The position numbers were made by a program, and so were the translations under genes. Positions 33,116 through 33,282 of a stretch of 33,282 nucleotides of DNA are shown piece by piece. The stretch lies in assembly GCA_000969725.1 (NCBI GenBank), contig JXSR01S048669.1; one strand, given 5' to 3'. The first letter of the stretch is position 1. Each line of letters starts with the position of its first letter. The notes beneath the pieces were generated by a model, which saw only the letters and a program-made list of their open reading frames with translations, was not told the DNA's origin and made no database searches. The stretch is from Ophiothrix spiculata. Its lineage: Eukaryota > Echinodermata > Ophiuroidea > Amphilepidida > Ophiotrichidae.

Positions 33116-33282
33116 GTTCAGCCAACTGTTTTTTGTTCATTGTTAAAAATTAAATAAATGGACAGAGTTTCATCTATTTACAATGTGGTGGCTTTAAAGT
33201 TGTTATGTATCTTACTCTATAGTGGATTAAGATTTCTTGATATAAATAACTCATGAAGCAGCATAGTGTAAACTGATCATTA

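Larger units (their letters stand above)
28742..33282 (+). repeat. Degenerate higher-order tandem array
   Basis: A recurring order of landmarks is visible: monomer run; AAAATGGACAAAGTG (31,368) or AAATGGACAGAG (33,157); GCGGTGGCTTTTAA (31,412) or GTGGTGGCTTTAAA (33,184); GATCATGAATAAACTTT (31,506) or GATCATTA at the window edge; TGTCGTACATGAAACGCCGA (29,372; 31,973); AATGCAACGACCTTTCAA (32,060); and GTTTTTGAGA(T/C)ATT (30,591; 32,475). Equivalent points lie about 1.8-1.9 kb apart (2.6 kb where extra sequence is kept). The array continues past the right edge. Only short chance frames occur. Confidence 0.72.

Overview
The window looks like non-coding, repeat-built chromosomal DNA from an animal, most probably a marine invertebrate deuterostome (echinoderm, hemichordate or lancelet type). 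The evidence is strongly AT-rich sequence without any dense run of coding frames, a vertebrate/invertebrate-type non-LTR retrotransposon of the Jockey/CR1/L2 group, two different tRNA-derived SINEs, and several short inverted-repeat (MITE-like) elements. The species assignment is inference. I find no host protein-coding gene, no true tRNA or rRNA gene and no prokaryotic feature. The only clear coding sequence is a broken reverse transcriptase.

The main architecture is a tandem segmental duplication of about 12.8 kb. Copy A (about 94-11,950) and copy B (about 12,901-23,940) are colinear over most of their length and visibly very similar. They differ by private insertions and deletions. Copy A keeps an interior of about 4 kb (4,421-8,447) where copy B has about 1 kb of different sequence (19,224-20,178). 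Copy A alone has a MITE (1,259-1,461) and about 0.8 kb at 10,035-10,855. Copy B alone has a 2.2 kb retrotransposon (14,946-17,145), a GC-rich inverted array built on GGACTAGCGA (18,811-19,082) and a 1.04 kb DNA-transposon-like insertion with 8-bp target duplications (20,714-21,754). Elements shared at the same place in both copies (a tRNA-Asn-like SINE at 9,437/22,215 and a palindromic MITE at 1,600/14,261) were inserted before the duplication.

The duplication sits in an older, degenerate repeat landscape. Landmarks of one ancestral unit recur in the same order at 4.9, 9.0, 21.8 and 25.8 kb. The right end (28.7-33.3 kb) is a higher-order array with a period near 1.8-1.9 kb that contains runs of about 125-bp monomers. 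Almost everything in the window is therefore a duplicated or mobile sequence.

No genes act together here. The region is best read as a record of repeated local duplication and transposon insertion. The most unusual pieces are the GGACTAGCGA inverted array and two long, nearly perfect foldbacks (7,590-7,802 and 12,101-12,257). All similarity statements come from reading the sequence by eye. No alignment or database search was run.
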